DNA of 64,000 bases from a candidate division Hyd24-12 bacterium UBA6080 (GCA_002436025.1 DIXM01000009.1:56190-120189), one strand, 5' to 3'; positions 50,275-59,336 are shown, numbered from the stretch's first letter. Numbers and translations are program-made. Notes: generated by a model not told the origin, from the sequence alone.

Positions 50275-51968
50275 GCCTTGAGAACCTTTTCAGCCTTGAC
50301 CTCTTCAGCTTTTCTCCTCTGGCCTGGTTGGCCGCTGCATTTGCGGGTCTCTTCTTCATCCTTGTTGTGATCTATTCCCTGAATTTCATGAAGGGAAGAA
50401 AGGGGCTGTTCAGGTATTACCTCTATACAGTTCTCACCCTGGTGCTCACGCTGGGCGTGATCTTCGCAGACAATCTGCTTCTTCTCGTCATCCTGTGGGG
50501 TTTTCTGGGGTTGCTGCTTTATCTCTTGATAGGGTTCGGAAGAACTCCCTCCACGCCCGCCACCGCCCGGAAAGCCCTGCTCATTGTCGGTGGAACCGAC
50601 GCCATGATGCTGCTGGGTCTGGCCCTGGTCTGGTTTTTGGTCTACGGACCGGGAACCGGCCTTTCAGGTCTTGCAAAACTTTCCTTTTCCACTGTAACCA
50701 TTCCGGTAGCGGGAGGCCTGTCCGTTGCCGCATTCCTGCTGCTGGCATCCGCCGCCCTGGCCAAGGCCGGGGCAATGCCTTTCCACACCTGGGTTCCCGA
50801 CATGGCCGAAGACGCTCCCATTCCTGTCACGGCGTATCTTCCCGCCTCGCTGGACAAGCTTCTTGGGGTCTTCTTCCTGGCCAGGATATCGCTGGAGCTC
50901 TTCATCCTCGACAGCACCCTTGGTATCGTGCTCATGGCCCTGGGCAGCATCACCATCATGGCCGCGGTTATGATGGCCATGGTTCAGCATGACATGAAGA
51001 GGCTTCTGGGCTACCACGCCGTGAGTCAGGTCGGCTACATGGTCCTGGGGATCGGCACCGGGAATCCGATAGGCATTTGCGGGGCTCTGTTCCACATGTT
51101 CAACCACACCATTTACAAATCCTGCCTCTTCATGGCCGCAGGCGCGGTCGAAAAGAGCATGAATACCACCGACCTCCACCGGCTTGGCGGGCTGGCAAAA
51201 CTGATGCCACTGGTGTTCGGTGCTTTCTTCGTGGCTTCCCTTTCGATATCGGGGGTTCCGCCGTTCAACGGTTTTGCCTCCAAGTGGATGATTTACCAGG
51301 GGATCATCGGCACTGCCGGGAACGGCTGGACATGGATCATCTGGCTCACTGCGGCCATGATGGGCAGTGCGCTGACCCTGGCCAGCTTCATGAAGCTCAT
51401 CCATGCAGTGTTCCTCGGCCAGGCTTCGCCCCATGTGACAAAGATCGCCGAATCATCAAGGCCCGGAACGCCATTCGCCCTCGCTGCCCCGATCGCTGTG
51501 CTGGCGGTCCTTTGCATACTCTTCGGTGTTTTTGCTGACAGGATCCCGTTCGGAGAGCTCTTCAGTCCGGTTCTCGCCGGGGAACCCGTCTTCCCGGGGC
51601 TCTGGAGTTCCACCTCGGCAACGATACTGATCCTTGCCGGGTTGTTCCTGGGAATGGTTGTGTATCTCCTTGGCAGCGCCGGGAAAACCAGGTCAGTCGC
51701 TCCCTTCATCGGAGGCGAGGATCTCGATGCCAGGCCGTCCATGAGGGTGTCCGGGGTTGATTTCTACAGTACGGTAAAAGACGTGAAGCCTCTCGGAGTG
51801 CTTTTTGACTGGGCCGAAAGGAAACACTTCGACTGCTATGTGGTGGGTCTCAGGTTCGCCGATTTCCTGGGCGGCATCCTGTCGGGGCTTCACAACGGGC
51901 TGCTCGGGAGGTACGTGCTCTGGTGCCTTGCGGGAGTGGTGGCTCTCTATCTCGCGCTGATTGGATGA
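50271..51968 (+). CDS. antiporter-like membrane subunit, NuoL/MrpA-type
   Basis: A 565-residue subunit with 14 or more helices. The half-channel motif KAGAMPFHTWVPDMAEDAPIPV carries the conserved Lys, and VSQVGYM follows. The TM5 glutamate (WE in NuoL and relatives) is replaced: the sequence reads LWGFLGLLLYLLIGF, with Gly 77 there. Proton or Na+ movement through this subunit may be impaired or different. A second antiporter subunit (53289) keeps the Glu. Confidence 0.9.
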   Translation: MSLENLFSLDLFSFSPLAWLAAAFAGLFFILVVIYSLNFMKGRKGLFRYYLYTVLTLVLTLGVIFADNLLLLVILWGFLGLLLYLLIGFGRTPSTPATARKALLIVGGTDAMMLLGLALVWFLVYGPGTGLSGLAKLSFSTVTIPVAGGLSVAAFLLLASAALAKAGAMPFHTWVPDMAEDAPIPVTAYLPASLDKLLGVFFLARISLELFILDSTLGIVLMALGSITIMAAVMMAMVQHDMKRLLGYHAVSQVGYMVLGIGTGNPIGICGALFHMFNHTIYKSCLFMAAGAVEKSMNTTDLHRLGGLAKLMPLVFGAFFVASLSISGVPPFNGFASKWMIYQGIIGTAGNGWTWIIWLTAAMMGSALTLASFMKLIHAVFLGQASPHVTKIAESSRPGTPFALAAPIAVLAVLCILFGVFADRIPFGELFSPVLAGEPVFPGLWSSTSATILILAGLFLGMVVYLLGSAGKTRSVAPFIGGEDLDARPSMRVSGVDFYSTVKDVKPLGVLFDWAERKHFDCYVVGLRFADFLGGILSGLHNGLLGRYVLWCLAGVVALYLALIG

Positions 51969-51972
51969 CGAA

Positions 51973-52503
51973 ATGATTGAACTGTACATCGTTATGGCCC
52001 TGATGATCGCGGGAGCCCTGGCTGCGGTGGAGATGAGGAACCTGCTTTCCGCAGTGATTGCAGTAGGAGTCGTGGGACTCGGGCTTTCCATCGTCTTTCT
52101 TCTGCTGAAGGCCCCCGAAATCGCCCTTACACAGCTTGTGGTGGAGATAGTGGCGGTGATCATCCTGATAAGGGCAACTCTTACATTGGAGGATTCAGGG
52201 GAGTGGCTGGGTTCCAGACCCCTGGGATCCCTGCTGGGCGCCCTGTTCGCGGCCCTTACCGTCTGGGTCGGGATCGTGGCCTTCAAGAGCCTTCCGGCCT
52301 TTGGCGATCCGCTGATGCTCGTTTCACAGCGGTACCTTGCTGATGCCGCGGCGGACACCGGAGCAGCCAACATTGTGGCGGCGATCATACTTGACTACCG
52401 GGCGTATGACACCCTGGGTGAAGCCACTGTGCTGTTCACGGCGGTGGTGGGCGTTCTTACCGTGATGCGCCGCAAGGGGGTGAAGGACCATGGCGAGAAA
52501 TGA
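51973..52503 (+). CDS. hydrogenase subunit MbhD-MbhE-type fusion
   Basis: A 176-residue membrane protein. The first 75 residues resemble MbhD/DUF4040 (the C-terminal MrpA part, with APEIALTQLVVEI) and the second half MbhE (PAFGDP, followed by TGAANIVAAIILDYRAYDTLGEATVL). In Pyrococcus these are two genes. ATG at 51973 has GGATGA upstream. Overlaps the MnhB-like gene by 14 nt. Confidence 0.85.
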   Translation: MIELYIVMALMIAGALAAVEMRNLLSAVIAVGVVGLGLSIVFLLLKAPEIALTQLVVEIVAVIILIRATLTLEDSGEWLGSRPLGSLLGALFAALTVWVGIVAFKSLPAFGDPLMLVSQRYLADAAADTGAANIVAAIILDYRAYDTLGEATVLFTAVVGVLTVMRRKGVKDHGEK

Positions 52504-52945
52504 TGGGGAAGCCGGCATGACCCTGGTGGTTAAAACAGTGACAAGGCTCACGGTGGGGCTCATTTTCCTTTACGGCATCTATATCGTCCTGAACGGGCAC
52601 CTCAGCCCCGGAGGCGGTTTCGCCGGCGGAGTGATAATCGCCCTCAGCTTCATCAACCTCTTTCTTGCCTTCGGAGCAAAAAAGACATTCGAGATCATCA
52701 GGAAGGACGCGGTGACGGCGCTGGAAAGCGTCGGGGCCGTCCTGTTCCTGGGGATTGCCCTGCTGGGCTTCATCGACGGTGGATTCTTCAGTAACTTCCT
52801 TCCCCAGGGCGAGTTGTTCAGCCTGGTCAGCGGGGGTGCCATCCCGCTGTCTAACATTGCGATCTGCATCAAGGTGGGGGCAGGCATCTTCGGGATGTTC
52901 CTGGCCCTCGTTGCCTTCCGGGGAAGCGAAAGGGAGGGGAAATGA
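52490..52945 (+). CDS. MnhB/MbhF-like subunit
   Basis: A 151-residue membrane protein with the MnhB signature YIVLNGHLSPGGGFAGGVI and four helices. Part of the Mrp-type Na+/H+ antiporter block of the complex. The ATG at 52490 is favoured by AAGGGGG and GAAGGACC upstream. Confidence 0.88.
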   Translation: MARNDGEAGMTLVVKTVTRLTVGLIFLYGIYIVLNGHLSPGGGFAGGVIIALSFINLFLAFGAKKTFEIIRKDAVTALESVGAVLFLGIALLGFIDGGFFSNFLPQGELFSLVSGGAIPLSNIAICIKVGAGIFGMFLALVAFRGSEREGK

Positions 52946-53292
52946 TACACTCCTGGCTCCCTTACGTGCTCTGCATTCTGCTCTTCTGCGTGGGTGTCTA
53001 TGCCGTTCTGAGCAAGAAGAACCTGATCAGGATCATCCTGGGAATCGTCATTGCCGACTATGCGGTCAACCTCTTCCTGATCCTCCTTTGCTGGAAGAAG
53101 GGCGGTGAGGCGCCGATCCTTCAACCGGGCGCGATGGAACAGGTAATGGTGGATCCGCTTCCCCAGGCCCTGGTGCTAACTTCCATCGTGATCGGCCTGG
53201 CCACCACTGCGTTCCTGGTGGCAATCGCCATGAGGCTGCACGAGCGTTACGGTACTTATGACATCACCCGTATCAGGGAGTTGAGGGGATGA
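52942..53292 (+). CDS. MnhC/MbhG/NuoK-like subunit
   Basis: A 116-residue protein with three helices. KKNLIRIILGIVIADYAVNLFLI is the NuoK/MnhC core, and DPLPQALVLTSIVIGLATTAF the third helix region with the DPxPQALVLT motif of MnhC. ATGA overlaps at both ends. Confidence 0.9.
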   Translation: MIHSWLPYVLCILLFCVGVYAVLSKKNLIRIILGIVIADYAVNLFLILLCWKKGGEAPILQPGAMEQVMVDPLPQALVLTSIVIGLATTAFLVAIAMRLHERYGTYDITRIRELRG

Positions 53293-54773
53293 TGGCCGGC
53301 GAATACATTCCTCTGCTGGTGGCGGTTCCCCTTGCGGGAGCATTCTTCTGTGCCCTTGCGGCCAGAAAGTCGGGCGTCCTGGCGGACACCATCGGCACAC
53401 TGATCGTAGCCCTTGTTCTGGCTCTTTCCATCTACGCAGTTGTCTCTCCCCCTTCCACCCACGCCGTCGGTGGCTGGCCGGCCCCCCTGGGCATCCTCCT
53501 GGTGATGGACGGCCTGGCGTCGTTAATGCTGTTGGTTGTCAGCCTGGTCGCCTTCCTGGTCATGATCTACTCCCTGAGCTACATGAACGCATACTCCGGG
53601 CGCTGGCAGTTCCACACCCTGTTCCTGCTGATGCTGGCGGGGATGAACGGGGTGGTTATCACCGGCGACCTCTTCAACCTGTTCGTATTCCTTGAAGTGG
53701 CTTCTCTGGCGAGTTACGCCCTTGTGGCCTTCGGAACCGGGAAGCACGAACTCGAGGCCGCTTTCAAGTACGCGGTCATGGGAAGCCTGGGTTCCCTCCT
53801 GCTTCTTCTGGGCATAGCGTTCCTATACGGCTACACAGGCACCCTCAACATGGCCCATATGGCGGAGAGGCTTGGTGAACTGGGGGTTGCTCCGATAACC
53901 GTCGCCGCGCTGGTACTGCTTCTCAGCGGATTCGCCCTCAAAGCCGCCATCGTTCCGTTCCACTCATGGCTTCCCGACGCACACCCGTCTGCACCTGCGC
54001 CCATCTCAGCCATGCTCTCCGGTGTCCTCATCAAGTCCCTCGGGGTCTATACCATCGCCAGGCTCGTATTCAACGTGTACGGTGCAAGTCCGGACCTGCT
54101 GAACCTTCTTCTGGTGCTTGGTGCCGTCTCGATGGGGATCGGTGTCATCCTGGCCCTGAGGCAGTGGGACATGAAGAGGCTGCTCGCCTACCATTCGGTG
54201 AGCCAGGTCGGCTACATGATCCTCGGTTTCGGCCTTGGTTCACCGCTCGGGATCCTCGGAGGGCTTTTTCACCTGTTCAACCATTCCATCTTCAAGAGCC
54301 TTCTCTTCCTGAACTCCGGCGCCCTGGAACAGGCAACGGGCACAAGGAACCTGAAGGAGATGGGGGGTTTGTCCGGCAGAATGCCCACCACCTCCTGGAC
54401 CACTCTTTCAGCGTCCATGTCAATCTCCGGCGTTCCACCCTTCTCCGGGTTCTGGAGCAAGCTCATCATCGTCATGGCCTGCGTTGAGCAGGGAAGGTGG
54501 TTCTACGGGGCCTGGGCTATCCTGGTAAGTGTTCTGACCCTGGCCTCCTTCCTCAAGGTCACCAAATTCGCTTTCCTTGGAAAACTCGGGAAGGGCTTCG
54601 AGAACGTTCGGGAGGTTCCTTGGCCCATGAGGTTCGGCATGGTTGTCCTGGCGCTGCTCTGCATTGTGGGGGGTCTCATGCTTGTTCCGGAAGTGAAGGA
54701 GATGGTTCTCACCCCTGCGGTCAGGGTTCTCGACCATGGTATCCTCACCCTCGGGGAGGTGGTTCGCCTGTGA
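53289..54773 (+). CDS. antiporter subunit MnhD/MbhH-like
   Basis: A 494-residue NuoN/MnhD-type subunit with about 14 helices. The TM5 glutamate is intact (LFVFLEVASL, Glu 136), KAAIVPFHSWLPDAHPSAPAPISA is the Lys-bearing half channel, and MKRLLAYHSVSQVGYM follows. It is the best candidate for the ion-pumping element of the complex. Starts with an ATGA overlap. Confidence 0.92.
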   Translation: MMAGEYIPLLVAVPLAGAFFCALAARKSGVLADTIGTLIVALVLALSIYAVVSPPSTHAVGGWPAPLGILLVMDGLASLMLLVVSLVAFLVMIYSLSYMNAYSGRWQFHTLFLLMLAGMNGVVITGDLFNLFVFLEVASLASYALVAFGTGKHELEAAFKYAVMGSLGSLLLLLGIAFLYGYTGTLNMAHMAERLGELGVAPITVAALVLLLSGFALKAAIVPFHSWLPDAHPSAPAPISAMLSGVLIKSLGVYTIARLVFNVYGASPDLLNLLLVLGAVSMGIGVILALRQWDMKRLLAYHSVSQVGYMILGFGLGSPLGILGGLFHLFNHSIFKSLLFLNSGALEQATGTRNLKEMGGLSGRMPTTSWTTLSASMSISGVPPFSGFWSKLIIVMACVEQGRWFYGAWAILVSVLTLASFLKVTKFAFLGKLGKGFENVREVPWPMRFGMVVLALLCIVGGLMLVPEVKEMVLTPAVRVLDHGILTLGEVVRL

Positions 54774-55279
54774 AAAGCCGTGCTCTGATGTTCCTGGCGG
54801 CCTTTGCGGTGTGGTGCCTTCTGTCCTGGCCCCCAACTGCATTACAGCTCGCAGCCGGTGCTGCAGCCTCTTTGCTGGCGGCGGCTGTCATGGGGCGGAT
54901 GTTCATCACCAGACACCATATGCTGGGCCATCCCATGAGGATTCTCACGTTCATCTTCCACTACATGCCGGTCTTCACTTGGGAGCTGATCAAGGCCAAC
55001 TTCGATGTTGCCTACCGGGTGCTTCACCCCGGTCTGCCAATCAACCCCGGAATAGTGAAATTGAAAACCGGACTCAAGTCCGACATGGGCCTCACCTTCC
55101 TGGCAAACTCGATCACCCTGACTCCCGGCACCCTTACGGTAGATGTGGACAAGGAACAGGGGATCCTCTACATACACTGGATATACGTGCGGGGAAGGGA
55201 TATCGATTCGGCCAGCAGGGCCATCGGGGGAAGATTCGAGCCAATACTCAGGAGGATATTCGAAGAGGTCGTGCCATGA
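54770..55279 (+). CDS. MnhE/MbhA-like subunit
   Basis: A 169-residue protein: two helices, then the soluble MnhE domain with LANSITLTPGTLTVDVD and LYIHWIYV. GTG overlaps the previous stop (GTGA). Accessory subunit of Mrp-type antiporters. Confidence 0.9.
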   Translation: MKSRALMFLAAFAVWCLLSWPPTALQLAAGAAASLLAAAVMGRMFITRHHMLGHPMRILTFIFHYMPVFTWELIKANFDVAYRVLHPGLPINPGIVKLKTGLKSDMGLTFLANSITLTPGTLTVDVDKEQGILYIHWIYVRGRDIDSASRAIGGRFEPILRRIFEEVVP

Positions 55280-55647
55280 AGACTGTAAGATGGATACTCG
55301 GGGCATTGGTGCTACTGGGGATACTTCTGGTTGTCATTCTCTACGCCACAGACGTGGTGTTTCTTCCATCGGGCAGGGAGCATTCCGGCTTTTTCGCCAG
55401 GGCCCTTTACATTGTCATCCTGAGCGCCCTCATGGTGTTTTTCAGGATCCTGAAGGGCCCCACCCCCGCGGACAGGATAGTGGGAGTGGACATCCTTGGG
55501 ATTCTGGTGGTGGGGCTTTGTGCGATCCTCGCCCTGGCTACCGACCGGTCATGGTATCTTGACATCGGAATAGCCTGGGGCCTTCAGAGCTTCATAGGCA
55601 CCCTTGCCCTGGCCAAGTTCATGGAAGGGAGAACCTTCGATGACTGA
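55276..55647 (+). CDS. MnhF/MbhB-like subunit
   Basis: A 123-residue membrane protein, three helices. FRILKGPTPADRIVGVDILGILVVGL is the MnhF signature. An extra hydrophobic segment at the N-terminus is longer than usual. Confidence 0.9.
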   Translation: MKTVRWILGALVLLGILLVVILYATDVVFLPSGREHSGFFARALYIVILSALMVFFRILKGPTPADRIVGVDILGILVVGLCAILALATDRSWYLDIGIAWGLQSFIGTLALAKFMEGRTFDD

Positions 55648-55978
55648 TACGATAGGCCTTGTGATGATAGTCGCCGGGCTGGTCTTCGATGTCCTGGGGT
55701 GTCTGGGGCTGATCCGCCTGCCCGACGTGTACAACCGTCTGCAGGCTTCAACCAAATGCGTCACCCTGGGAACCTGCAGTATCCTCATCGGAACCTTTTT
55801 TATCACGGGGTTCACATCCACCGGTTTCAAGGCGCTTCTGGCGGTGTTCTTCCTGGTGCTCACCTCCCCGGTGTCAGCACATGCCATTTCACGCGGAGCC
55901 CACAAGGCGGGGATCAAGCTCTGGAAGGGCAGCACCTGTGATGCCCTGGAAGAGCGGAACAAGGAGGCGCAGCAGTGA
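55640..55978 (+). CDS. MnhG/MbhC-like subunit
   Basis: A 112-residue membrane protein. The DVLGCLGLIRLPDVYNRLQASTK segment is the MnhG signature, and TSPVSAHAISR follows in the third helix. ATG at 55640 lies in the end of the MnhF-like gene. Confidence 0.9.
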   Translation: MTDTIGLVMIVAGLVFDVLGCLGLIRLPDVYNRLQASTKCVTLGTCSILIGTFFITGFTSTGFKALLAVFFLVLTSPVSAHAISRGAHKAGIKLWKGSTCDALEERNKEAQQ

Positions 55979-56586
55979 GATATCCCAAGATTCGGGAGCT
56001 CGGTGAAGCGGTCAAATCCCTGTTCACGAAACCCTACACCTCAGACTTCCCCGGGAAACCCCACGTCCCGCACGAGAATTTTCGCGGACAGCCCGTGTTC
56101 AACCCGGACAAGTGTCTGGGGTGCCTGGCGTGTGAGGAAGCATGCCCCGCAGGTGCCATCGCCCACGAAGACACAACTGATCCACCCGATGCCGCCAAAC
56201 GCAGGATGATCCATTACACCGACACATGCATATTCTGCAGCCAGTGCCAGGCGGCGTGTATCGCTGACCACGAAGGCATTGTTCTCGGAAACGAATGGGA
56301 GCTCTCATACTTCGACAGAGCGCAGGCCCACGAGAGCATCGAACTCGACCTGCAGCTCTGCGAGGTCTGCGGGACCATCATTGCCACGAAGCATCATCTG
56401 GCCTGGCTTGCGGACAGACTTGATGAGATGGCCTTCTCCAACCCCACGGTTTACCTGGCCCGGTTGAAGGAACTGGGCGTTGCGGACGACAATCTCGTTC
56501 CCGTTCTCAGGGATCGGGGCCGTTCCGACAGAGTGAAGATCCTCTGCGTGAAGTGTCGTCGGGAGACCACCCGTTACAACGAATGA
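55975..56586 (+). CDS. mbhN: NuoI/MbhN-like ferredoxin subunit with Cys-rich C-terminus
   Basis: A 203-residue subunit with two [4Fe-4S] motifs, CLGCLACEEACP and CIFCSQCQAACI, which pass electrons to the small subunit. Two extra CxxC pairs (CEVC, CVKC) may bind zinc, as in HycF-type proteins. GTG start, 4-nt overlap. The stop overlaps an ATG (ATGA) for the protease gene. Confidence 0.88.
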   Translation: MRYPKIRELGEAVKSLFTKPYTSDFPGKPHVPHENFRGQPVFNPDKCLGCLACEEACPAGAIAHEDTTDPPDAAKRRMIHYTDTCIFCSQCQAACIADHEGIVLGNEWELSYFDRAQAHESIELDLQLCEVCGTIIATKHHLAWLADRLDEMAFSNPTVYLARLKELGVADDNLVPVLRDRGRSDRVKILCVKCRRETTRYNE

Positions 56587-57046
56587 GTTTACCAGGAGAC
56601 TGAGGGCGTGTCTTCAGGACACGCCCCTGATCCTCGGCATCGGGAATCCGTTGAGGGGCGACGACGGGTTCGGCCCGGAGCTTGTTTTCAGGATCAGGGG
56701 CATCCCCGTTCATGCCATAGACGCAGGAACAACCCCGGAGAATCATCTGGGGTCCGTTGCCAGAATGAAGCCGAAGCTGGTGCTGGTCGCCGATGCGGCG
56801 GACATTGGCGCGAGCCCGGGCGAACCGGCGCTGCTTGGCAGGGATGAGATCGACCAGGTCGGAGGTTTCTCCACCCACACGATGTCTCCCGCCCTGTTCA
56901 TGCGGCAGCTGGAGGATCTCTGCGGCGCACGGATACTCATGCTTGCGGTACAGCCCGCTTCAACCGCATTCGGACAATGTCTTTCCCGTGAGGTCGAGGC
57001 ATGCCTCGAGGAGCTGGTGACTGTTTTCGAGGAAGCCTTCGCGTGA
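56583..57046 (+). CDS. hydrogenase maturation protease HycI-like, with apparent frameshift at its start
   Basis: Endopeptidase that removes the C-terminal tail of group 4 large subunits after Ni insertion. GIGNPLRGDDGFG, the metal Glu in DAGTTPEN and STHTMSP are all present. The frame that encodes them has no ATG, GTG or TTG upstream of GIGNP. An ATG overlapping the previous stop (ATGA, 56583) is in another frame and hits a stop after six codons. One more T in TTT (56588-56590) would join them as MSFTRRLRACLQ. Either an assembly indel, a CTG start, or a real mutation. Confidence 0.75.
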
Positions 57047-57076
57047 TCCAGGCCCCTGATGCCCCAACGGCCTCAG

Positions 57077-57085
57077 TGGTATAAT
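57077..57085 (+). promoter_or_regulatory. hypC promoter, extended -10
   Basis: TGG followed by a perfect TATAAT (57080-57085), an extended -10 (TGn). Transcription would start about 25 nt before the hypC ATG, leaving room for TTGGAG. Confidence 0.5.
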
Positions 57086-57114
57086 CACCATGGAAGCATT
57101 GGATTGGAGTAGAC

Positions 57115-57366
57115 ATGTGCCTCGGCGTTCCTGGTGAGATACTTGAGGTCTGGGGGGATGAACCCCTGACCCGCAGGGCCAGGGTCAGCTTCGGAGGAGC
57201 AGTCCGGGAGGTTTGCCTGGCGGGAGTTCCCGACGCCAAACCCGGCGAGTACGTCATTGTTCACGCGGGCTTCGCCCTCAACCGGCTCAATCAGGCCGAG
57301 GCTGACGAAGTTAAGGGCTACCTCAGACGCATTCAGGAATTCGGACGTGAGGAGTGCGGTGGTTAG
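57115..57366 (+). CDS. hypC: hydrogenase maturation chaperone HypC
   Basis: An 83-residue chaperone. MCLGVPGEI has the essential Cys 2. It carries the Fe(CN)2CO group with HypD and binds the large-subunit precursor. Separated from hypFDE and hypAB by the membrane hydrogenase operon, with its own promoter. Ends 18 nt from the convergent kinase gene. Confidence 0.94.
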   Translation: MCLGVPGEILEVWGDEPLTRRARVSFGGAVREVCLAGVPDAKPGEYVIVHAGFALNRLNQAEADEVKGYLRRIQEFGREECGG

Positions 57367-57384
57367 CGCCGGGTTCCCCCTTGT

Positions 57385-58539
57385 TCACTCGCTCATCTCG
57401 GGCAGGATAACCGGGTCATCCCCCGGCTCACAGGCCGGAAGCTCAAAGGAGAACACGCTGCCCCTTTCTGGTTCGCTTTCCAGAAAAACCCTTCCTCCGT
57501 GCATATCCACAATTCTCTTTGCTATGGACAGCCCCAGACCTATTCCGGGGATCTTTATCTCCCCCTCCCGGGGTTCCCTGCGGATCCTGGAGAACTCCTG
57601 GAACAGCTTCTTCTGATCCTCCTGATCGATACCGATACCCGTATCCTCCACCTCCACCCTCACCCTGCCCCCAACGTCGATGCACCGCAGAGTGATCCGG
57701 CCCCCCTCCGGAGTGTACTTGATGGCGTTGGTGAGAAAGTTTGCAATGACCTCCTTCACCAGGATCGGTATCGCCGCCACCGGGGGAGCATTATCGGATA
57801 TCTCCAGAACCGCCGTGTGTCTGTTGCCAGAGATCAAACCCTGGTTCTCCACCACCACCTGCTTCACCAGCTTCCCCACGTCAACCCGCACCGCCTGGTT
57901 GCGAAGCTGTGAGGAATCGAAGGATGAGAGAAGCTGGAAGTCCCGAAGGAAGGAGATGACCTCCTGCATCCTGGCCTGGGCCCGGACCAGCAGGTGCTTC
58001 TCCCGGGGCGCCAATCGATCGCCGGCGAGGGTGGACAACCCTGTCAGGAGCGCCGAGGCCGCTCCCACTGGGGAACGGAGATCATGAATGGCTATGTGCA
58101 GAAAATCCCGGTGCAGCTTGGAAAGCCTTCTGAGCTTGACGTTGGCCTCGCGCAAATCCTGCTGCGCGAGGCGCCTGCGGTGGTTCAGCTCCCCCACCAG
58201 GAATCCGACCGCCAGGAACATTCCCACCCTTGCCAGCCCGGGCCATATGGGAAAGGCGCTCATGTCCAGGAGTTCCAGGGCGATTATCCAGGCCCCGAGG
58301 AAAATGGGAACAAAGACTGCCTTGCGTCCCCACCAGATGCTGGAGAGGAAGATGGGAACGTAAGCGAAGTGGGAGTAGGCCACATCGGTATTCAGCCTGA
58401 AATGGAACAGAAGGCTGAGCGCCATGAATACCAGCATCAGCCCGATCACCAGGGCGTCCCTGCGCCAGCTGTGCCGGAGAGGCCTCCTGAAGCCCGCCCA
58501 GAAATTGGGGCTGTCAACCAGCTGGTTTTCCTCGCCCAT
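57385..58539 (-). CDS. membrane sensor histidine kinase
   Basis: A 384-residue kinase with four N-terminal membrane helices (about 25-145), a short coiled coil, HisKA with HIAIHDLRSP, and an ATPase domain with NFLTNAIKYTPEGG, EDTGIGID and GIGLGLSIAKRIV. No receiver or extracytoplasmic domain. No response regulator gene is next to it. GGAAAGG lies before the ATG at 58539. A role in hydrogenase control is possible from position only. Confidence 0.88.
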   Translation of the reverse strand: MGEENQLVDSPNFWAGFRRPLRHSWRRDALVIGLMLVFMALSLLFHFRLNTDVAYSHFAYVPIFLSSIWWGRKAVFVPIFLGAWIIALELLDMSAFPIWPGLARVGMFLAVGFLVGELNHRRRLAQQDLREANVKLRRLSKLHRDFLHIAIHDLRSPVGAASALLTGLSTLAGDRLAPREKHLLVRAQARMQEVISFLRDFQLLSSFDSSQLRNQAVRVDVGKLVKQVVVENQGLISGNRHTAVLEISDNAPPVAAIPILVKEVIANFLTNAIKYTPEGGRITLRCIDVGGRVRVEVEDTGIGIDQEDQKKLFQEFSRIRREPREGEIKIPGIGLGLSIAKRIVDMHGGRVFLESEPERGSVFSFELPACEPGDDPVILPEMSE

Positions 58540-58653
58540 CAAACCCTTTCCGCAATAGCCTGCATCGGGCTGCCAAGGGGTGGACTGGGAGGAGCATTCA
58601 ACAAATGAAAATAAGCCCAAGGGCGGGGTGTGTAAAGCCGGGGGAAGCTCACT

Positions 58654-58675
58654 CCACGCAGGCCTTTCAGCGTGG
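58654..58675. other. stem-loop between protease and kinase genes
   Basis: CCACGC (58654-58659) pairs with GCGTGG (58670-58675) across a 10-nt loop. It lies in the 233-bp gap that separates the two - strand genes; without a U run it may be a weak terminator of the soluble hydrogenase operon. Confidence 0.25.
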
Positions 58676-58772
58676 GGGCACTTGCCTGAGAGACAGTACC
58701 TGCCAGCTCGGAAGGTCGAGTTGAAGCAATGCAATGAGTGAGGTTCAGGATTCTACGGGATGCGCGAAAAGA

Positions 58773-59336
58773 TCATCGGGTCAGGACAGGGGCGCATCGC
58801 GCGCCCCCATCAGTCAATGCGAACCTTTCGGCTCCCACCTGAAGCCCATCACCCCCAAGGGCGTTCAGTATCTCCCGGACCGCCATTTCGGCCCCGGCCC
58901 GCACCGGAGGGCACAGCCCTTCCCCGAGGGTGTCGGGGATGCGAATGGAGACCCCCCATACCGTCCATTGTGGAAAGCTGCCCTGATAGAGCCTTTCCAG
59001 TTTCTTCATGACCGTGGCCGCGTCGGTCTGGTGGAATGAGGGCGTGAAGCCTTTTGGCATGGGCTGGGCAGCGTACACCGTGCCGGGTTCATCGCCTGCC
59101 ACCGCATCGAGTATCACCATCGCGCGTGTTTCGGGCAGCAGGTCCCACAGGGCGTAAAGGTCTCCTGCAACGAGATGGAAGGAAATCCCATCCACCCCCC
59201 CCAGAGCCTCCCGGAGCCTCCCGAGCATCACCGGGCCGACCCCGTCGTCGCCTGCCAGGGTGTTTCCTATCCCCACGAAGGCAAGGCTGCGCTCCTGTGT
59301 CAACTCCTGCGTATCACCTGCACCTTGTACCGGCAT
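58773..59336 (-). CDS. hydrogenase maturation protease (HyaD/FrcD-like)
   Basis: A 187-residue endopeptidase, second of the window. GIGNTLAGDDGVG, the metal Asp in GDLYALWDLL, DAVAGDEPG and FHQTD are in the usual places. Position next to the soluble hydrogenase makes it the processing enzyme of that large subunit, whose 27-residue tail follows DPCLACATH. It overlaps the upstream ferredoxin gene by 37 nt. Confidence 0.9.
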   Translation of the reverse strand: MPVQGAGDTQELTQERSLAFVGIGNTLAGDDGVGPVMLGRLREALGGVDGISFHLVAGDLYALWDLLPETRAMVILDAVAGDEPGTVYAAQPMPKGFTPSFHQTDAATVMKKLERLYQGSFPQWTVWGVSIRIPDTLGEGLCPPVRAGAEMAVREILNALGGDGLQVGAERFALTDGGARCAPVLTR

